NCBI RefSeq assembly: GCF_947502445.1
Contig: NZ_CANMZW010000011.1
Span: forward strand, 87,307-151,306
DNA length: 64,000 nt
Direction of reading: 5' to 3'
Source: an uncultured Brevibacillus sp.
GTDB lineage: Bacteria > Bacillota > Bacilli > Brevibacillales > Brevibacillaceae
Shown here in pieces: positions 17,015-25,964 of the stretch. Positions within the stretch are counted from its first letter, which is position 1. Each line of letters starts with the position of its first letter. The notes below the pieces were generated by a model. That model did no database searches. It was given only the letters and a program-made list of their open reading frames with translations, and was not told the origin of the DNA. The position numbers were made by a program, and so were the translations under genes.

Positions 17015-17806
17015 TCAATAAGTTATCGTTTTGGAATCCTTACGGCGGAAAAGCTCAGCGACAATAACCAAAAGTACAGTACTTACGATCAACAAAGTCG
17101 AAAGTGCGTTAACTTCAGGTGAAACACCGCGCTTGACCAAACCGTAAATATATAGTGGCAAGGTGGTCGAATTGGGACCAGCCACAAAAAACGAAATGAT
17201 GAAATCATCAAGCGATAGTGTAAAGGACATCAGAAAGCCTGCGACGATGCCAGGCATAATCAGCGGCAAAGTCACATAGCGCAGTGTTTCCCAAGGAGTT
17301 GCTCCGAGATCCTGTGCTGCTTCCTCCAGATCTTTACCCATATCAGCCAGTCTGCCTGAGATAATCACCATCACGTACGGCATGCTGAACGTCACATGCG
17401 CCATGATCAGAGTCGCTTTTCCCAGTTCCATATGAATCTGGCTAAACAGGACCAGAAGAGCAAGTCCCATCATGATTTCTGGAATCACAATCGGCAAATA
17501 GATGAGCCCGTTTACAATGTTGCGCCATTTCAGCGAGTAATGCTTGATCGCGAGGGACGCTGCTGTTCCGAGCACGGTTGCCAGTATACTGCTGATAACC
17601 CCAATCGTCAGACTGTTTGCCAGCGCCTGCATGACTTGTCTGTTATCAAACAGCGAGATGTACCACTTCCAGGTAAAGCCGCTCCATACCGCATTGATTC
17701 GTGAATCGTTAAACGAGTAGAGCACCAAAATGGCAATCGGCAAATATAAAAAGACAAGCATTAGCCAGGAATAGCCGGATAGTATGTGTCGACGCCGTGT
17801 ATTCAT
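17015..17806 (-). CDS. potC: Spermidine/putrescine ABC permease PotC
   Basis: 263 aa, about six membrane segments, with the permease EAA loop seen as EEAAQDLGATPWETLRYVTL (about residues 160-179) that docks on PotA. Start ATG 17806 overlaps the potB stop by four bases (ATGA); SD GGAGGGAG. Confidence 0.92.
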   Translation of the reverse strand: MNTRRRHILSGYSWLMLVFLYLPIAILVLYSFNDSRINAVWSGFTWKWYISLFDNRQVMQALANSLTIGVISSILATVLGTAASLAIKHYSLKWRNIVNGLIYLPIVIPEIMMGLALLVLFSQIHMELGKATLIMAHVTFSMPYVMVIISGRLADMGKDLEEAAQDLGATPWETLRYVTLPLIMPGIVAGFLMSFTLSLDDFIISFFVAGPNSTTLPLYIYGLVKRGVSPEVNALSTLLIVSTVLLVIVAELFRRKDSKTITY

Positions 17807-18657
17807 ACTGCTCCCTCCTTTGATTCACTCGCTTTGGTCGCTCGGAAATAGAGGAGAATCAACAGCATGGACAACAGCATCAATACGATGGACAAGGCCG
17901 AACCAAACGGCCAGTCACGCGCCGATAAAAACTGGTTCTGAATGACGTTTCCAATCAAAGCTGACTTCGCTCCCCCCATCACATCCGGAACGACAAACAT
18001 TCCGATGGAGGATACAAACACGAGGATGGACCCTGTCACGACCCCTGTTTTGGTCATCGGCAGCGTCACGTGCCAAAATGCTTTCCACGGCGTCGCTCCC
18101 AAATCATACGCTGCTTCCAGCTTGCGACGATCCATTTGCTCCAACGATACGTAGATTGGCAAAACCATGAATGGCACCAGTGTATAGACCATCCCGAGCA
18201 GCACGGAGCCAGAATTGTACAGCAAAGGCAGTGGTTCAGAAATAATGCCCATGGATTGCAGCATCGTGTTGATGACACCTTGCGAGCGCAAAATAATGAC
18301 CCACGCGTAAGAGCGAACGAGAAAGTTGATCCAAAACGGAATCATCACAAGCAGGAGCCAAATCTTTTGCTTGGATGGCTCAAGCCTTGAAATGTAATAC
18401 GCCAATGGATAGCCACTCAGAATGGACAAAAGCGTCGTCAGGACAGCAACTACCAGCGTGTCCCAGAAAATTTGTCCGTACAGCGGGTCCCAGATGCGAA
18501 TGTAGTTGTTCAAGGTGAATTCATAGACAACTTGCCCGTACGTTCCTCTTTTTAAGAACGACAGGGCCGCGATCAAAAGCATGGGCAAGACGAAGAGCGC
18601 ACCCATCCATACAATGGCCGGAAGCGCGAGAAGTTTCACAGGTTTCTTGTTTAACAA
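17803..18657 (-). CDS. potB: Spermidine/putrescine ABC permease PotB
   Basis: 284 aa from TTG 18657, preferred because SD GAGGTG lies eight bases upstream inside the end of potA; an in-frame ATG at 18687 has no SD. About six membrane segments and the EAA loop EAAYDLGATPWKAFWHVTLP. Overlaps potA by seven bases. Confidence 0.9.
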   Translation of the reverse strand: MLNKKPVKLLALPAIVWMGALFVLPMLLIAALSFLKRGTYGQVVYEFTLNNYIRIWDPLYGQIFWDTLVVAVLTTLLSILSGYPLAYYISRLEPSKQKIWLLLVMIPFWINFLVRSYAWVIILRSQGVINTMLQSMGIISEPLPLLYNSGSVLLGMVYTLVPFMVLPIYVSLEQMDRRKLEAAYDLGATPWKAFWHVTLPMTKTGVVTGSILVFVSSIGMFVVPDVMGGAKSALIGNVIQNQFLSARDWPFGSALSIVLMLLSMLLILLYFRATKASESKEGAV

Positions 18658-19637
18658 GGAAGTATCACCTCGTCCGTCTGTGCCCATCCAATGGCCACGT
18701 GATTATCCACCTGCCAGTCGAGACCGTCACCCGCATATTGATGCGCCATGACTGTCATATCCCTACTATCTAGACGAATGTACAGCTTGCGCAGATTGCC
18801 GAGGAAGACGACATCCGTGATACGGCCTGTTTTCTTGTGCTTGTCCGTCTGTTCGCCCCTCTGATACAGCTTGATCTTTTCCGGGCGTACGGCAGTGATT
18901 GTTCCACCATCTCTAAATATGTTGTTTTCGCCAATAAACGTAGCCACAAACAGCGTCTGTGGGGTGTTGTAAATCTCAGCAGGAGAAGCAATCTGTTCGA
19001 TCCGTCCTTTGTTCATGACCGCGATCCGATCCGACATCGCCATCGCTTCTTCCTGGTCATGGGTTACATAAATAAACGTGATGCCCAGATTTTTTTGCAG
19101 GTTTTTGAGTTCTAGCTGCAAGCTTTTCCGCAACTGATAATCCAGTGCTCCCAATGGCTCGTCCAAAAGCAATACCCGCGGGTTGTTAATGATCGCACGC
19201 GCAATCGCCACCCGCTGTTGTTGTCCTCCGGAGAGCTGCTTCGGTGTACGGCTGCGAAGCTCCGTCAACTGAACGTACTGCAGCACTTCTTCCAACCGTT
19301 TCTTCTGCTCGGCTGTACTCACCTTTTTCATTTTCAAACCGAATAAAATGTTTTGCTCCACTGTCATATGTGGAAACAAAGCGTATTGCTGGAACACCAT
19401 ATTCATATCCCGCTGATATGGCGGTATGTGGCTTAAAAGCTTTTCGTCTAGGTATATTTCCCCGGAGGTTTGCTCTTCGAATCCAGCAATCATTCTGAGC
19501 AGTGTTGTTTTACCGCAGCCGCTTGGTCCAAGCAACGTCAAAAACTCCCCTTCTTCAATAGAGAGAGAAAGAGGGGGGACGACGACATTGCCGGCGAATT
19601 GCTTTTCAATTGTATCCAAATGAATAATCGTTTTCAT
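18651..19637 (-). CDS. potA: Spermidine/putrescine ABC ATPase PotA
   Basis: 328 aa. Walker [11 protein letters not shown]-loop [10 protein letters not shown], signature [10 protein letters not shown], Walker [14 protein letters not shown]-loop YVTHDQEEA, then a TOBE-like C-terminal domain (about 245-328). It energises PotBC. First gene of the operon, behind a well-formed sigma-A promoter and palindrome. The SD is weak (GAGATGA). Confidence 0.92.
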   Translation of the reverse strand: MKTIIHLDTIEKQFAGNVVVPPLSLSIEEGEFLTLLGPSGCGKTTLLRMIAGFEEQTSGEIYLDEKLLSHIPPYQRDMNMVFQQYALFPHMTVEQNILFGLKMKKVSTAEQKKRLEEVLQYVQLTELRSRTPKQLSGGQQQRVAIARAIINNPRVLLLDEPLGALDYQLRKSLQLELKNLQKNLGITFIYVTHDQEEAMAMSDRIAVMNKGRIEQIASPAEIYNTPQTLFVATFIGENNIFRDGGTITAVRPEKIKLYQRGEQTDKHKKTGRITDVVFLGNLRKLYIRLDSRDMTVMAHQYAGDGLDWQVDNHVAIGWAQTDEVILPC

Positions 19638-19669
19638 TGCGTCATCTCACCAGTATGTCATTATACTCA

Positions 19670-19687
19670 TAGTAATCTAGGTTACTA
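19670..19687. promoter_or_regulatory. 18-bp palindrome overlapping the pot promoter
   Basis: TAGTAATCTAGGTTACTA is palindromic except one central pair and overlaps the -10 and start-site region of the potA promoter. Its position is that of a repressor operator. The regulator is unknown. Confidence 0.6.
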
Positions 19688-19712
19688 TATCGTGTATGAT
19701 TCATTTTGTAAA
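19684..19712 (-). promoter_or_regulatory. Sigma-A promoter of potABCD
   Basis: Minus strand: TTTACA (rc of 19707-19712), 17 bases, TATAGT (rc of 19684-19689). Confidence 0.75.
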
Positions 19713-19769
19713 CAGTTTCAGACCCTCTCGATTCAATTTTTTGTCGGATTTTCTGTAAGTGATCCTATG

Positions 19770-19807
19770 AAAAAAAGGAAGAGGCGGATGTATATCCATC
19801 CACCTCA
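19770..19807 (-). terminator. Terminator of the EamA gene
   Basis: Minus strand: GAGGTGGATG, GATATA, CATCCGCCTC, then TTCCTTTTTTT. Confidence 0.85.
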
Positions 19808-19826
19808 TTGCCTGTTCGTTTCTGTT

Positions 19827-20780
19827 TTACATCGATGTTGATTTTGGACTCGCTTTGACTTTGGGCACTGCTGCTTTGGCCCCAAGGAAGTTCGTCCCGA
19901 CCACCCCGACGATAATCATCAATGCCCCGATCAGATGGTAGTAAGCGAGCTTTTCTCCCAAAAACAGTACACCCGCTACAATCGTGACCAAGGTCGATAA
20001 ATTATTGAACACGCTCATACGTGATGCTTCCATTTTCGATAAAGCAAAATTGGTTAATAGCGAAGTCACCAGCGAGGATAGCACCCCTAAATAGACGATC
20101 GATACGACAAACGGCGTTTGCGAAAAAGGTGCGAAATACGCTGAGAGACAGCCCTCTGCGATGTGCTGATATAACGCCATGGCATTAAAGGACACAAACC
20201 CGATGATCGTCACCATATATGTGACGTCTATATAATGAAAGGACTTTGTCATCTTTTTCGCCAGGACGCTGTAGCCAGCCATCGAAAGCGCTGACAATAG
20301 GATCAAGATCGTGCCTAGGCTGTTCCCTGTTGCCATGCTCATGCCCTTCATAGCAAAAATGTAAATGACACCTACAACTGACAAGAGAGTTGCCAGCTTT
20401 TGCAGCCAGGTCGAATATTCCTTTAAAAAATACGTTGCCATCAGCATCGTAAAGATCGGAACCGTAGCTTGTATGATGCCAGCCTCCGAAGAGGACGTAT
20501 AGACTAGCCCAAACGTTTGCAGCGCGAAAAATAACGCTGGATAAAGCAAAGCAAGCGGGATTAGACGCAAAATATCCTTTGCCCTGATCGAAAGACGAAC
20601 CCATCCGAATAATACAGGGATGGTTGCCGCTGCCAATGACATGGTAAACCGATGTGCCAGAGTATCGGTCGGAGTTGCACTAGTCAGTGCTATCTTGACG
20701 AAAATAAACGACAGACCAATGATGAGTGCATTGAGCAGAGCTGCCATTATTGCTTTTTGTTTATCGTGCATGGTTCTCAT
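19827..20780 (-). CDS. EamA/DMT-family transporter
   Basis: 317 aa with ten membrane segments in two EamA repeats (about 5-135 and 150-290). The motif SSEAGIIQATVPIFTMLMA in the first repeat and SRMSVFNNLSTLVTIVAGVLFLGE in the second are characteristic. A probable metabolite exporter, transcribed divergently from a MocR-type regulator, a common pairing in which the regulator senses a PLP-linked or amino compound and controls the exporter. Confidence 0.88.
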   Translation of the reverse strand: MRTMHDKQKAIMAALLNALIIGLSFIFVKIALTSATPTDTLAHRFTMSLAAATIPVLFGWVRLSIRAKDILRLIPLALLYPALFFALQTFGLVYTSSSEAGIIQATVPIFTMLMATYFLKEYSTWLQKLATLLSVVGVIYIFAMKGMSMATGNSLGTILILLSALSMAGYSVLAKKMTKSFHYIDVTYMVTIIGFVSFNAMALYQHIAEGCLSAYFAPFSQTPFVVSIVYLGVLSSLVTSLLTNFALSKMEASRMSVFNNLSTLVTIVAGVLFLGEKLAYYHLIGALMIIVGVVGTNFLGAKAAVPKVKASPKSTSM

Positions 20781-20865
20781 CTCTCCATTCGTATCACAGA
20801 CGGCCGTCTTCTTACCCTCATAGTAATGGGACCGCGCTCATGCTACAATGCAAATATATACGATC

Positions 20866-20877
20866 TGTACCGGTACA
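20866..20877. promoter_or_regulatory. Perfect 12-bp palindrome, candidate MocR operator
   Basis: TGTACCGGTACA lies in the 122-bp divergent region between the EamA gene and the MocR gene, 26 bases before the latter's start. Position and symmetry fit the binding site of the adjacent regulator. Confidence 0.6.
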
Positions 20878-20902
20878 AAATATAGGCTAGGAGAGGTAAG
20901 CC

Positions 20903-22252
20903 ATGCATAAATACTTGCATTTGCAAAATGAGCTGGAGTCACTGATCGAGGGCATTACCTATCAGGATGGAGACAAGCTGCCCTCCATCCGCGATCTGGC
21001 TATACGGTATGAATGCAGTAAAAGCACGATCATCCGAACTTTGGAAGAGCTGGAAAAACGGCATCTCATCTATTCCGTTCCCAAAAGCGGTTTTTATGTG
21101 GTCAAAAAACAAGGAGCGGTGTGTCCTGCAAAGGAACGTAGCATCGACCTGGCAACCTCTGCCCCTGACCCGGATGTATTTCCGTATGTGGATTTCCAGC
21201 ATTGTATCAACAAAGCGATCGAAACGTACAAAAAGGATCTGTTCATCTACGGAACGGCAAAGGGACTTCCCTCTCTGATCCCGGTGATTGCCAAGCAGCT
21301 GGCGAAGCATCAAGTGTTTCCCAATCCACATAGCATTTTTATAACCTCTGGCGTTCAGCAAGCATTATCACTTCTTTGTACCATTCCGTTTCCAAACCAG
21401 AAGAAGAAGATTTTGATCGAACAGCCATCGTATCATCTGTTCATCGACTATATACAGGCACACAAGCTGCCCGTTGCAGGCATCAAGCGCACCGCACAAG
21501 GCATCGATTTGGATGAGCTGGAGCATCTTTTCCGCACGGAGGATATCAAGTTTTTCTACACGATGCCTCGCCTCCACAGTCCTCTGGGAACGACATACAC
21601 CCGATTGGAAAAGCAGCAAATCGTCGAGCTGGCCAAAAAGTATGATGTGTACATCGTCGAGGATGACAATATGGCTGATCTTGAGCATGACAGCAAAGCC
21701 GATCCGATTTTTGCGTATGACCGCTCCGCTCATACCATTTATTTAAAAAGCTATTCCAAGATCATTTTTCCTGGACTGCGTCTGGGCATTGCTGTCATCC
21801 CGGATGCGCTTGCAGATACATTTACTCTCCACAAGCGTCTTCAGGACATCGACAGCTCGATGCTTTCTCAGGCAGCTCTCGAAATCTATTTAAAAAGCGG
21901 CATGTTTGAACGGCATAAGCAAAAAATTCGAGAATCTTATCGGCATAGGTCCATTACTCTAAATGCAGCACTCGTCGAGCATGCAGAGAATGCCCGTGGG
22001 CTGTATGCGTACCAGCCTCCCAAGTATCCGGGAATCCACACGCACATCGTGCTGGACGACCGTGTTTCTGTACCGCGCCTGATCCAGCAGCTCAAAAAGC
22101 GATCCATCCTGCTGGAGAGTGCGGACCATCATTATTTGCCCGACTTCCCTCGCGAAAACATTCTCAAGCTCAACGTATCCAATGCCAAGGAAGACGGCAT
22201 TCCCGAGGGCGTACAAGGGCTTGTCGAGGTTTTGTGCAAAATGAGGTTGTGA
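20903..22252 (+). CDS. MocR-family regulator (GntR HTH fused to class I aminotransferase domain)
   Basis: 449 aa, SD GGAGAGG. Residues 1-70 are a GntR winged helix (DGDKLPSIRDLAIRYECSKSTIIRTLEEL). Residues about 95-449 are a fold-type I aminotransferase-like domain with the PLP lysine in YLKSYSKIIFPGLRLG (the second lysine) and YIVEDDNMADLE as the preceding PLP-ring segment (usually D-Y, here D-N). It acts in the cytoplasm as a PLP-dependent transcription factor. It is divergent from an EamA exporter with a palindrome in between. Confidence 0.9.
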   Translation: MHKYLHLQNELESLIEGITYQDGDKLPSIRDLAIRYECSKSTIIRTLEELEKRHLIYSVPKSGFYVVKKQGAVCPAKERSIDLATSAPDPDVFPYVDFQHCINKAIETYKKDLFIYGTAKGLPSLIPVIAKQLAKHQVFPNPHSIFITSGVQQALSLLCTIPFPNQKKKILIEQPSYHLFIDYIQAHKLPVAGIKRTAQGIDLDELEHLFRTEDIKFFYTMPRLHSPLGTTYTRLEKQQIVELAKKYDVYIVEDDNMADLEHDSKADPIFAYDRSAHTIYLKSYSKIIFPGLRLGIAVIPDALADTFTLHKRLQDIDSSMLSQAALEIYLKSGMFERHKQKIRESYRHRSITLNAALVEHAENARGLYAYQPPKYPGIHTHIVLDDRVSVPRLIQQLKKRSILLESADHHYLPDFPRENILKLNVSNAKEDGIPEGVQGLVEVLCKMRL

Positions 22253-22288
22253 TTCAATTCATTTAATTGTTATGATGTTTGGAAACAA

Positions 22289-22405
22289 TCCCCCTATAAG
22301 TAAAAAGGTGAAAAGCATGCTTTCTTTTAGTCGACTATGTAAATGCAAACCCCCGATTCCGTAATTTCTCCTTACACTGCTTGAGATTTTCAGCTTGTAG
22401 GGGGA
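22289..22405 (+). promoter_or_regulatory. Anti-SD pairing in the leader of the Bcr/CflA pump
   Basis: TCCCCCTATAAG (22289-22300) is complementary over all 12 bases, with one wobble pair, to CTTGTAGGGGGA (22394-22405), which contains the pump SD. A second C-run (22350-22354) inside the leader ORF can also pair with that SD. The layout fits translational attenuation controlled by ribosome position on the leader ORF. Confidence 0.6.
22317..22364 (+). CDS. 15-aa leader peptide of the Bcr/CflA pump
   Basis: MLSFSRLCKCKPPIP, ATG 22317 with SD AAGGTG eight bases upstream. It contains a Lys-x-Lys (KCK) followed by Pro-Pro, both known types of ribosome-slowing sequence. It ends 48 bases before the pump start, inside the segment enclosed by the SD-sequestering stem. 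Confidence 0.6.
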   Translation: MLSFSRLCKCKPPIP

Positions 22406-22412
22406 ATGAATT

Positions 22413-23606
22413 GTGGAAAGAAAAATCTCAACACCATCGTTGTTACTCTTTATTATTCTTGTGGGCTTCCCGCAAATCAGTGAAACGATCTATACACCAT
22501 CTCTGCCGGATATCGCCACCCATCTTCAAGCAAGTGGCAACGCGATCCAGCTGACTTTGAGTATTTACTTCCTCGGCTTTGCCTTTGGTGTTTTTTGCTG
22601 GGGACGGCTATCCGATTCCATAGGTCGACGCTCTGCCATGCTGTGGGGAATCCTCGTGTATGGCCTCGGAAGCCTAGGTTGTTATTTGTCAGACTCGGTT
22701 GAATGGTTATTGCTGAGCCGCTTCATCCAGGCTTTCGGCGCGAGTACCGGTTCTGTCGTTACCCAAACGATTCTGCGCGAGAGTATCGACGGCACCAAAC
22801 GCCATGCGGTATTTGCTCAAATATCGGCTGCTCTAGCCTTCTCTCCAGCCATCGGGCCACTAATTGGCGGGTGGGTAGATCAATCATTTGGTTTTCGAGC
22901 GGTGTTCTTCACCCTGGTTTTAATGAGCGTTGCGATATTGATGTACACGTTCACTTCGCTACCAGAGACACGAGTGCCCAGTAATGCAAGCATTCGTACC
23001 ACTTCTGTAGCCAAGCGTCTGATTGCGGACAGGAGAGTATGGTCTTTTGGTTTTCTGATCGGGGCAACCAATGGCATCCTGTTCAGTTATTACGCCGAAG
23101 CCCCGTTTATTTTCATTGAATTTTTCGGCATGACGCCCGGCGCATTTGGCTTTTTTGGTATTTTCGTAGCATTGTCGTCTGTTTTTGGTGCGATGCTATC
23201 GAAAAGACTGCTAGCCAGCATCGCTGCAGAGAAAATCATCCTGATCGGTGCTCTCGTGACGGCGCTCGGCGCCTTATGTCTCACCGGTTTCACACTTTTA
23301 GGAGTGAGCTCGTCCGCACTCTCGCTGGCTGTTATGGTTGCCTCGATCTTCATCCTTCTTCTGGGGATCGGGATTGCGATACCAAACTGCCTGAGCTTGG
23401 CACTTGTTCATTATGGCGATGTGCTCGGCACAGCAGGTGCTCTGTTCGGATTGGGCTACTACATTGTAGTCAGTCTAATCACCAGCGGCATGAGCTATCT
23501 GCATAATGGATCATTAGTGACCATGCCTCTTTATTTCCTCCTGCTGGCATTTTTTATGGTGCTTGTCAGCAGAAAGCTGAACATGAGGGCTGAAGCGAAG
23601 ATCTAA
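22413..23606 (+). CDS. Bcr/CflA-type drug efflux MFS transporter
   Basis: 397 aa from GTG 22413 (SD GGGGGAA, six bases). About 12 membrane segments. Family motifs: YTPSLPDIATHLQ at the end of TM1, GRLSDSIGRRSAML (loop 2-3), SRFIQAFGAS (TM4) and SPAIGPLIGGWV (TM5, motif C of antiporters). Expected to export bicyclomycin, chloramphenicol, sulfonamide or similar with proton antiport. It is preceded by a leader peptide and an SD-sequestering structure, so expression is probably drug-inducible. Confidence 0.88.
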   Translation: MERKISTPSLLLFIILVGFPQISETIYTPSLPDIATHLQASGNAIQLTLSIYFLGFAFGVFCWGRLSDSIGRRSAMLWGILVYGLGSLGCYLSDSVEWLLLSRFIQAFGASTGSVVTQTILRESIDGTKRHAVFAQISAALAFSPAIGPLIGGWVDQSFGFRAVFFTLVLMSVAILMYTFTSLPETRVPSNASIRTTSVAKRLIADRRVWSFGFLIGATNGILFSYYAEAPFIFIEFFGMTPGAFGFFGIFVALSSVFGAMLSKRLLASIAAEKIILIGALVTALGALCLTGFTLLGVSSSALSLAVMVASIFILLLGIGIAIPNCLSLALVHYGDVLGTAGALFGLGYYIVVSLITSGMSYLHNGSLVTMPLYFLLLAFFMVLVSRKLNMRAEAKI

Positions 23607-23609
23607 ACA

Positions 23610-23665
23610 AAAAAGGCAGTGGTAGTTTCGGACCAGACAAAAAAGTCCGAGACTGCCGCTGCCGT
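23610..23665 (-). terminator. Terminator between the pump and the next minus-strand gene
   Basis: GGCAGTGGTAGTTTCGGAC pairs with GTCCGAGACTGCCGCTGCC around ACAAAAAA. The T-run is on the minus strand; it may also stop plus-strand transcription. Confidence 0.8.
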
Positions 23666-23727
23666 TATTCAGCTTTTGAGCCCATTACCAGATTCATGCT
23701 ATATTTGGCGATTCCAGACCCGGGCTG

Positions 23728-24642
23728 TCAATGATCTTCTTTTTGTAGGTCAAAAAAATAATCCACTTGCTGCTCACAACCGTGTGATCTCGCGGAGCCA
23801 GAGGATGTCGCAGTCTCTTCCTGCATCTGCGATCTTGCACAGGTAGTAATATAGTATCCTTTAACGGGTAGCTGATCGTTTGTAATCTCGATGATTTCCT
23901 CTTCCTGAATGCTATATTTGTTTGATTTTTTTACGGCGTAGGAGTTCATTTCTCCATCACTAATCAAGTAATTCCCTTCGTCTCCATTTGGGGCAGACAA
24001 TTGCCTGATCTGCGCTTGATCTAGCACCTCAAAGAACCTCGCGGCAAAAACGGTACGATCAAATTGCCCCCACTGGTCGCCGACTTTTGTGCGTTGAATC
24101 GAATATTCTTTCGTTTTTGCTATGTAATCAACATCATAAAGAATGAATCCTTTCCCCGATCGGCTGACTACATTGTACGACAGTCTTTCAATCTCCCCAT
24201 CCTTTTGATACTGTGCATGAAAGTTTTCCAGGTGAGCACTCGGATCAATTTGCATATGATCCTTGATCGCCGTCCAATCGTTTGAAAATTGAACCTCGTA
24301 GATATTCGAGCTGGAGGCTGCTACCTCTCGCGGATACTCGTAAATGTACTCTTCCACGTATGGAACGATCAACTGTAACAGGTAAAATGCAAGCCCTAGA
24401 TAAGCAGAATGCTGTTTTGCTTTGACATTCTTCGCTGGGCGAAAAAACAGGAGAAAAACAATGAAGCCTACAGGCAGCGCATATTCGTTCAAGCGAAAAG
24501 TAAAAGCACCCAAGAGGTAGTAACCAACAATTTTATAGCCGAGATTCGTTTCAGCTTCTTCTCGATTTCGGTAAATAAGGACGAACGCCACGATGACCAA
24601 TCCAGTCAATATGATGACAAATAGCTGCTCCATTCCCATCAC
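23728..24642 (-). CDS. Uncharacterised membrane protein
   Basis: 304 aa from GTG 24642, which directly abuts the stop of the GNAT gene; ATG at 24639 or 24633 is also possible behind AGGTG. Three N-terminal membrane segments (about 5-24, 35-65, 75-95), then a soluble domain of about 200 residues with alternating charged and aromatic residues and no recognised motif. The C-terminus is Ser/His-rich. Translationally coupled to the upstream acetyltransferase. Function unknown. Confidence 0.65.
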   Translation of the reverse strand: MMGMEQLFVIILTGLVIVAFVLIYRNREEAETNLGYKIVGYYLLGAFTFRLNEYALPVGFIVFLLFFRPAKNVKAKQHSAYLGLAFYLLQLIVPYVEEYIYEYPREVAASSSNIYEVQFSNDWTAIKDHMQIDPSAHLENFHAQYQKDGEIERLSYNVVSRSGKGFILYDVDYIAKTKEYSIQRTKVGDQWGQFDRTVFAARFFEVLDQAQIRQLSAPNGDEGNYLISDGEMNSYAVKKSNKYSIQEEEIIEITNDQLPVKGYYITTCARSQMQEETATSSGSARSHGCEQQVDYFFDLQKEDH

Positions 24643-25110
24643 CTATGTTAATTGTAACTCCAAATATTTGGTTCCTACGATGGGATTAAAACGATATGGC
24701 TCAATTTCATAAAAACCTAGTGAACGGTAAAGAGAAATGGCCTGTTCCATTGTTGGAAGTGTATCTAATCTGATATAGCCGTAGCCTCGATTCTTTGCTT
24801 CCTCAATAATCGAGGAAGCCAGCCTTTTGCCGATTCCTTTTCCTTTAAAATCTGGCTTCACATATAGCCGCTTCATTTCACATACGTCTTCATCGATTTT
24901 TCGCAACGCGACACACCCTGCTACCTCCTCTTCGTACATCGCGAGCAATATACAGCCTTCTGGTGGGGCGTACTCTCCCGGCAAGCTTTGCAGCTCTATC
25001 GCGATATTTTGAAAGCTTAAGTCAATGCCTAACGAATCGACATATTCAGTGAAAAGCTCGCGTACCTGTGCGTATTGATGATCCTCTGTTACTCTCCACA
25101 TGCTAAGCAC
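24643..25110 (-). CDS. GNAT-family N-acetyltransferase
   Basis: 155 aa from GTG 25110 (SD GGGGTG). The acetyl-CoA pyrophosphate loop is [15 protein letters not shown] (about 91-105, the R/QxxGxG/A motif), preceded by CEMKRLYV and followed by [10 protein letters not shown]. The substrate cannot be told from sequence. Confidence 0.88.
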   Translation of the reverse strand: MLSMWRVTEDHQYAQVRELFTEYVDSLGIDLSFQNIAIELQSLPGEYAPPEGCILLAMYEEEVAGCVALRKIDEDVCEMKRLYVKPDFKGKGIGKRLASSIIEEAKNRGYGYIRLDTLPTMEQAISLYRSLGFYEIEPYRFNPIVGTKYLELQLT

Positions 25111-25347
25111 AATAACACCCCCGATTTTTTTATCTAGAACTACTATTTTCTAAATTTCGTTAAAAATCCCTTCTATTGTTAACATTTCGCCTATTCTTTC
25201 GTCTTTTGTCACTCGTCCGAACGCCTTGTTAAAATTACCGTCATGGTTATTTCTAGCCTTGCAAACAATATTTCTTAGAACAGACGTAAAGAGACTTTTA
25301 CAGCGAACGATTGGTTGCTTCTCATCATGAGAGCGGGGGGAATGCTC

Positions 25348-25890
25348 ATGGAATGGTATGATCGATTGACTGAATACTTTCCAGAACATGAAATGAAAAA
25401 TATGGGTCAAATGCAAGCACTCATCAATGAAAAAGATATTTATCACAAAGTGGAAACAGATGATTTCCTGTTGCTGTACGCAGAGTTCCCCACGTTTATT
25501 TTCATTGATTATCTTTTGGTTGATTCTGCAACAAGAGGAAAAGGAATGGGAACGAGCATCATCAATAAACTCAAAGCTAAAGGAAAGGATATTTTGCTTG
25601 AGGTAGAACCGGTAGATCGTGATGATGATGATACCGTGAAGAGGGTCCATTTTTATCGAAAAAATGGGTTTGTGAAGGCTGACCAAATTCAATATCAATG
25701 GTCAGATGAGAACGGTGAGGAATATGAAATGAATATTTATTACTGGAGTCCTGATAACCACAAAGTACCCCAAGAAGTGATATTAAAAAAGATGATAGAA
25801 GCATGCCAAGAGATACACAACTTTCGTTTCACACAGTATTACGGACGAATGGTTGCCAATCCGGAAGAAGTACTGCATTTGAAGCATTAA
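25348..25890 (+). CDS. GNAT-family N-acetyltransferase
   Basis: 180 aa from ATG 25348 (SD GGGGGGA, seven bases); the in-frame ATG six bases earlier is too close to the SD. Acetyl-CoA loop TRGKGMGTSIINKL (about 59-72), then HFYRKNGFVKA. The N-terminus (WYDRLTEYFPEHEMKN) and the long C-terminal extension resemble Bacillus YitI/YkkB-type acetyltransferases. Substrate unknown. Confidence 0.85.
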   Translation: MEWYDRLTEYFPEHEMKNMGQMQALINEKDIYHKVETDDFLLLYAEFPTFIFIDYLLVDSATRGKGMGTSIINKLKAKGKDILLEVEPVDRDDDDTVKRVHFYRKNGFVKADQIQYQWSDENGEEYEMNIYYWSPDNHKVPQEVILKKMIEACQEIHNFRFTQYYGRMVANPEEVLHLKH

Positions 25891-25914
25891 TGATTGCCTA
25901 TTATTTGGCATGAA

Positions 25915-25945
25915 GACACCCCTGAAGAAATCCTTCAGGGGTGTC
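25915..25945. terminator. Bidirectional terminator between GNAT gene and clpE
   Basis: GACACCCCTGAAG, AAATC, CTTCAGGGGTGTC: a perfect 13-bp stem between convergent genes. Confidence 0.85.
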
Positions 25946-25964
25946 GATGCCTGTATGCGAATCC

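Noticed and set aside
25150..25698. Minus-strand frame opposite the second GNAT gene
   Set aside because: Overlaps the acetyltransferase throughout and lacks any recognisable motif or SD.
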